Shown: positions 63,316-64,000 of the stretch, in pieces
How positions within the stretch are numbered: position 1 is the stretch's first letter
Layout: each line of letters starts with the position of its first letter
DNA from: Pseudomonas spelaei
GTDB taxonomy: Bacteria > Pseudomonadota > Gammaproteobacteria > Pseudomonadales > Pseudomonadaceae
Direction: 5' to 3'
Length of the DNA stretch: 64,000 nt
Assembly: GCF_009724245.1 (NCBI RefSeq)
Contig: NZ_WNNK01000008.1
Location: forward strand, 124,001-188,000
Notes under the pieces: generated by a model
Told to the model about the DNA's origin: nothing
Seen by the model: only the letters and a program-made list of their open reading frames with translations
The model's database searches: none
Translations under genes and position numbers: made by a program

Positions 63316-64000
63316 TCAAGCACTCGCTCGGGAATCTTGTACGGGTTCTACCTTGCCCTCTTGTTGCAGATCAATCCACGCATTGAGGTTAGCCCCGAGC
63401 ATGCCCTTGCGCCACATCAGCCAGGTGGTGGCACTGGCAAAAGGCTCCGCCAACGGATGAACGGACACGCTGTCCTTGCCGGGCAGGCTCTCAAGCATGG
63501 ATTCAGACATCAATGCCACCCCTGAACCGGCGATGACACAAGCCAGCATGCCCTGGTACGACTCAATCTCGATGGCCCGGCCCATGGCCACGCGATCGTG
63601 GGAAAACCACGCCTCCAGCCGCGCCCGGTAGGAGCAACTGCGTCGGAAGGTGAACACCGAACGCCCGGCAACGTCCTGGGGCCCGCGCACGGGTGGGTGG
63701 TCTGCTTCGCAAATCAGCACCAAACGCTCTTCACACAGCGGCACGCCGTCCAGGGTTGCGAGGGCCAGCGGCCCGTCTACCAGTGCTGCGTCCAGGCGCC
63801 CGGTGATCAGGCCCTCAAGCAACTCACCACTGGGCGCCGATTGCACCTGCAAGTTCACCATCGGGTAAGCCTTGTGATAACGCGCCAGCAACGTCGGCAA
63901 ATGGATCGCCGCCGTGCTGTACATGCTGCCGAGGACAAAATCCCCGGCCGGCTGCCCACCCTGCACGGCGCCATGGGCTTCGTCATGTAGGGCCAGTAGC
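63316..64000 (-). CDS. LysR-family transcriptional regulator (N-terminus beyond window)
   Basis: The visible 228 residues are the effector-binding part of a LysR regulator. They start LLALHDEAHGAVQGGQPAGDF and include VLGSMYSTAAIHLPTLLARYHKAYP, PSGELLEGLITGRLDAALVDGP and LICEADHPPV. The frame is open to the right edge, so the helix-turn-helix lies outside. A GTG at 63964-63966 is internal, not the start. By position it corresponds to P. aeruginosa PA1413. Its target is unknown. Confidence 0.9.
   Translation of the reverse strand, partial: LLALHDEAHGAVQGGQPAGDFVLGSMYSTAAIHLPTLLARYHKAYPMVNLQVQSAPSGELLEGLITGRLDAALVDGPLALATLDGVPLCEERLVLICEADHPPVRGPQDVAGRSVFTFRRSCSYRARLEAWFSHDRVAMGRAIEIESYQGMLACVIAGSGVALMSESMLESLPGKDSVSVHPLAEPFASATTWLMWRKGMLGANLNAWIDLQQEGKVEPVQDSRASA

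Noticed and set aside
1..64000. tRNA, rRNA, CRISPR, insertion sequence or prophage
   Set aside because: No T-loop/acceptor pairs, repeat-spacer array, transposase or phage cluster was recognised by eye. A short tRNA could still be missed without a covariance search.

Overview
The window looks like chromosomal DNA of a fluorescent Pseudomonas, probably of the P. fluorescens group. Gene order and protein sequences match that genus: flgF-G-H-I-J-K, phhR/phhABC, plpD, the aerobic cob cluster, purM-purN, mazG-relA-rlmD-cysM, and gbuR/gbuA with its transporters. The DNA is GC-rich and carries many short palindromic REP elements of the kinds seen in that group. I saw no rRNA, tRNA, CRISPR array, insertion sequence or prophage. 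The assignment rests on reading the sequence, not on a database search.

Layout. 1-4783: distal rod, L-ring, P-ring and rod-cap flagellar genes, all on the minus strand, with the first codons of flgK at the left edge. 5092-9396: the TyrR-like regulator PhhR divergent from phhABC (phenylalanine to tyrosine, pterin recycling, aromatic transamination). 9525-24837: mixed housekeeping genes: an LpxH-like phosphoesterase, an AraC regulator with an EamA exporter, a SelT/SelW-like redox protein divergent from the patatin autotransporter PlpD, a MarR regulator, RecQ, small conserved proteins, a symporter-fused hybrid histidine kinase and RmuC. 24838-26880: the least ordinary stretch, with a 940-bp gene-free region holding a DnaA-box palindrome and several RNA hairpins, then a 74-aa protein, then a phage-like 160-aa protein preceded by AT-rich DNA. 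26910-30656: FadL-type porin, glutathione peroxidase, and a MarR-MFS-microprotein operon with two near-identical palindromic operators.

30680-40917: a cobalamin operon on the minus strand. It reads promoter, B12 riboswitch, cobO, cobB, bluB, cbiB, cobD, cobQ, a 0.9-kb nested inverted repeat, then cobU, cobT, cobC, cobS. Nearly all junctions overlap by 4 to 8 bases. It covers corrinoid adenosylation, a,c-amidation, cobyric acid formation, aminopropanol side-chain supply, lower-ligand (DMB) synthesis and final assembly.

40991-57328: a sorbosone-dehydrogenase-like lipoprotein, two NlpC/P60 lipoproteins, Hda, an AI-2E/PerM-type membrane protein, purM-purN, DUF2066, DUF3108 and DUF2058 proteins, MazG, RelA, RlmD, CysM and a DTW-domain tRNA modification enzyme. 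57335-62886: the guanidinobutyrate locus gbuR/gbuA with an NTF2-like protein and two transporters. The right end holds a 40-aa gene in the position of P. aeruginosa PA1414 and a LysR regulator cut by the window edge.

The best leads are the structured leader at 25.0-25.8 kb; the leaderless MarR operon with duplicated operators and an unannotated 40-aa membrane protein; REP sequence translated as the C-terminus of CobB; and the nested inverted repeat that splits the cob operon.
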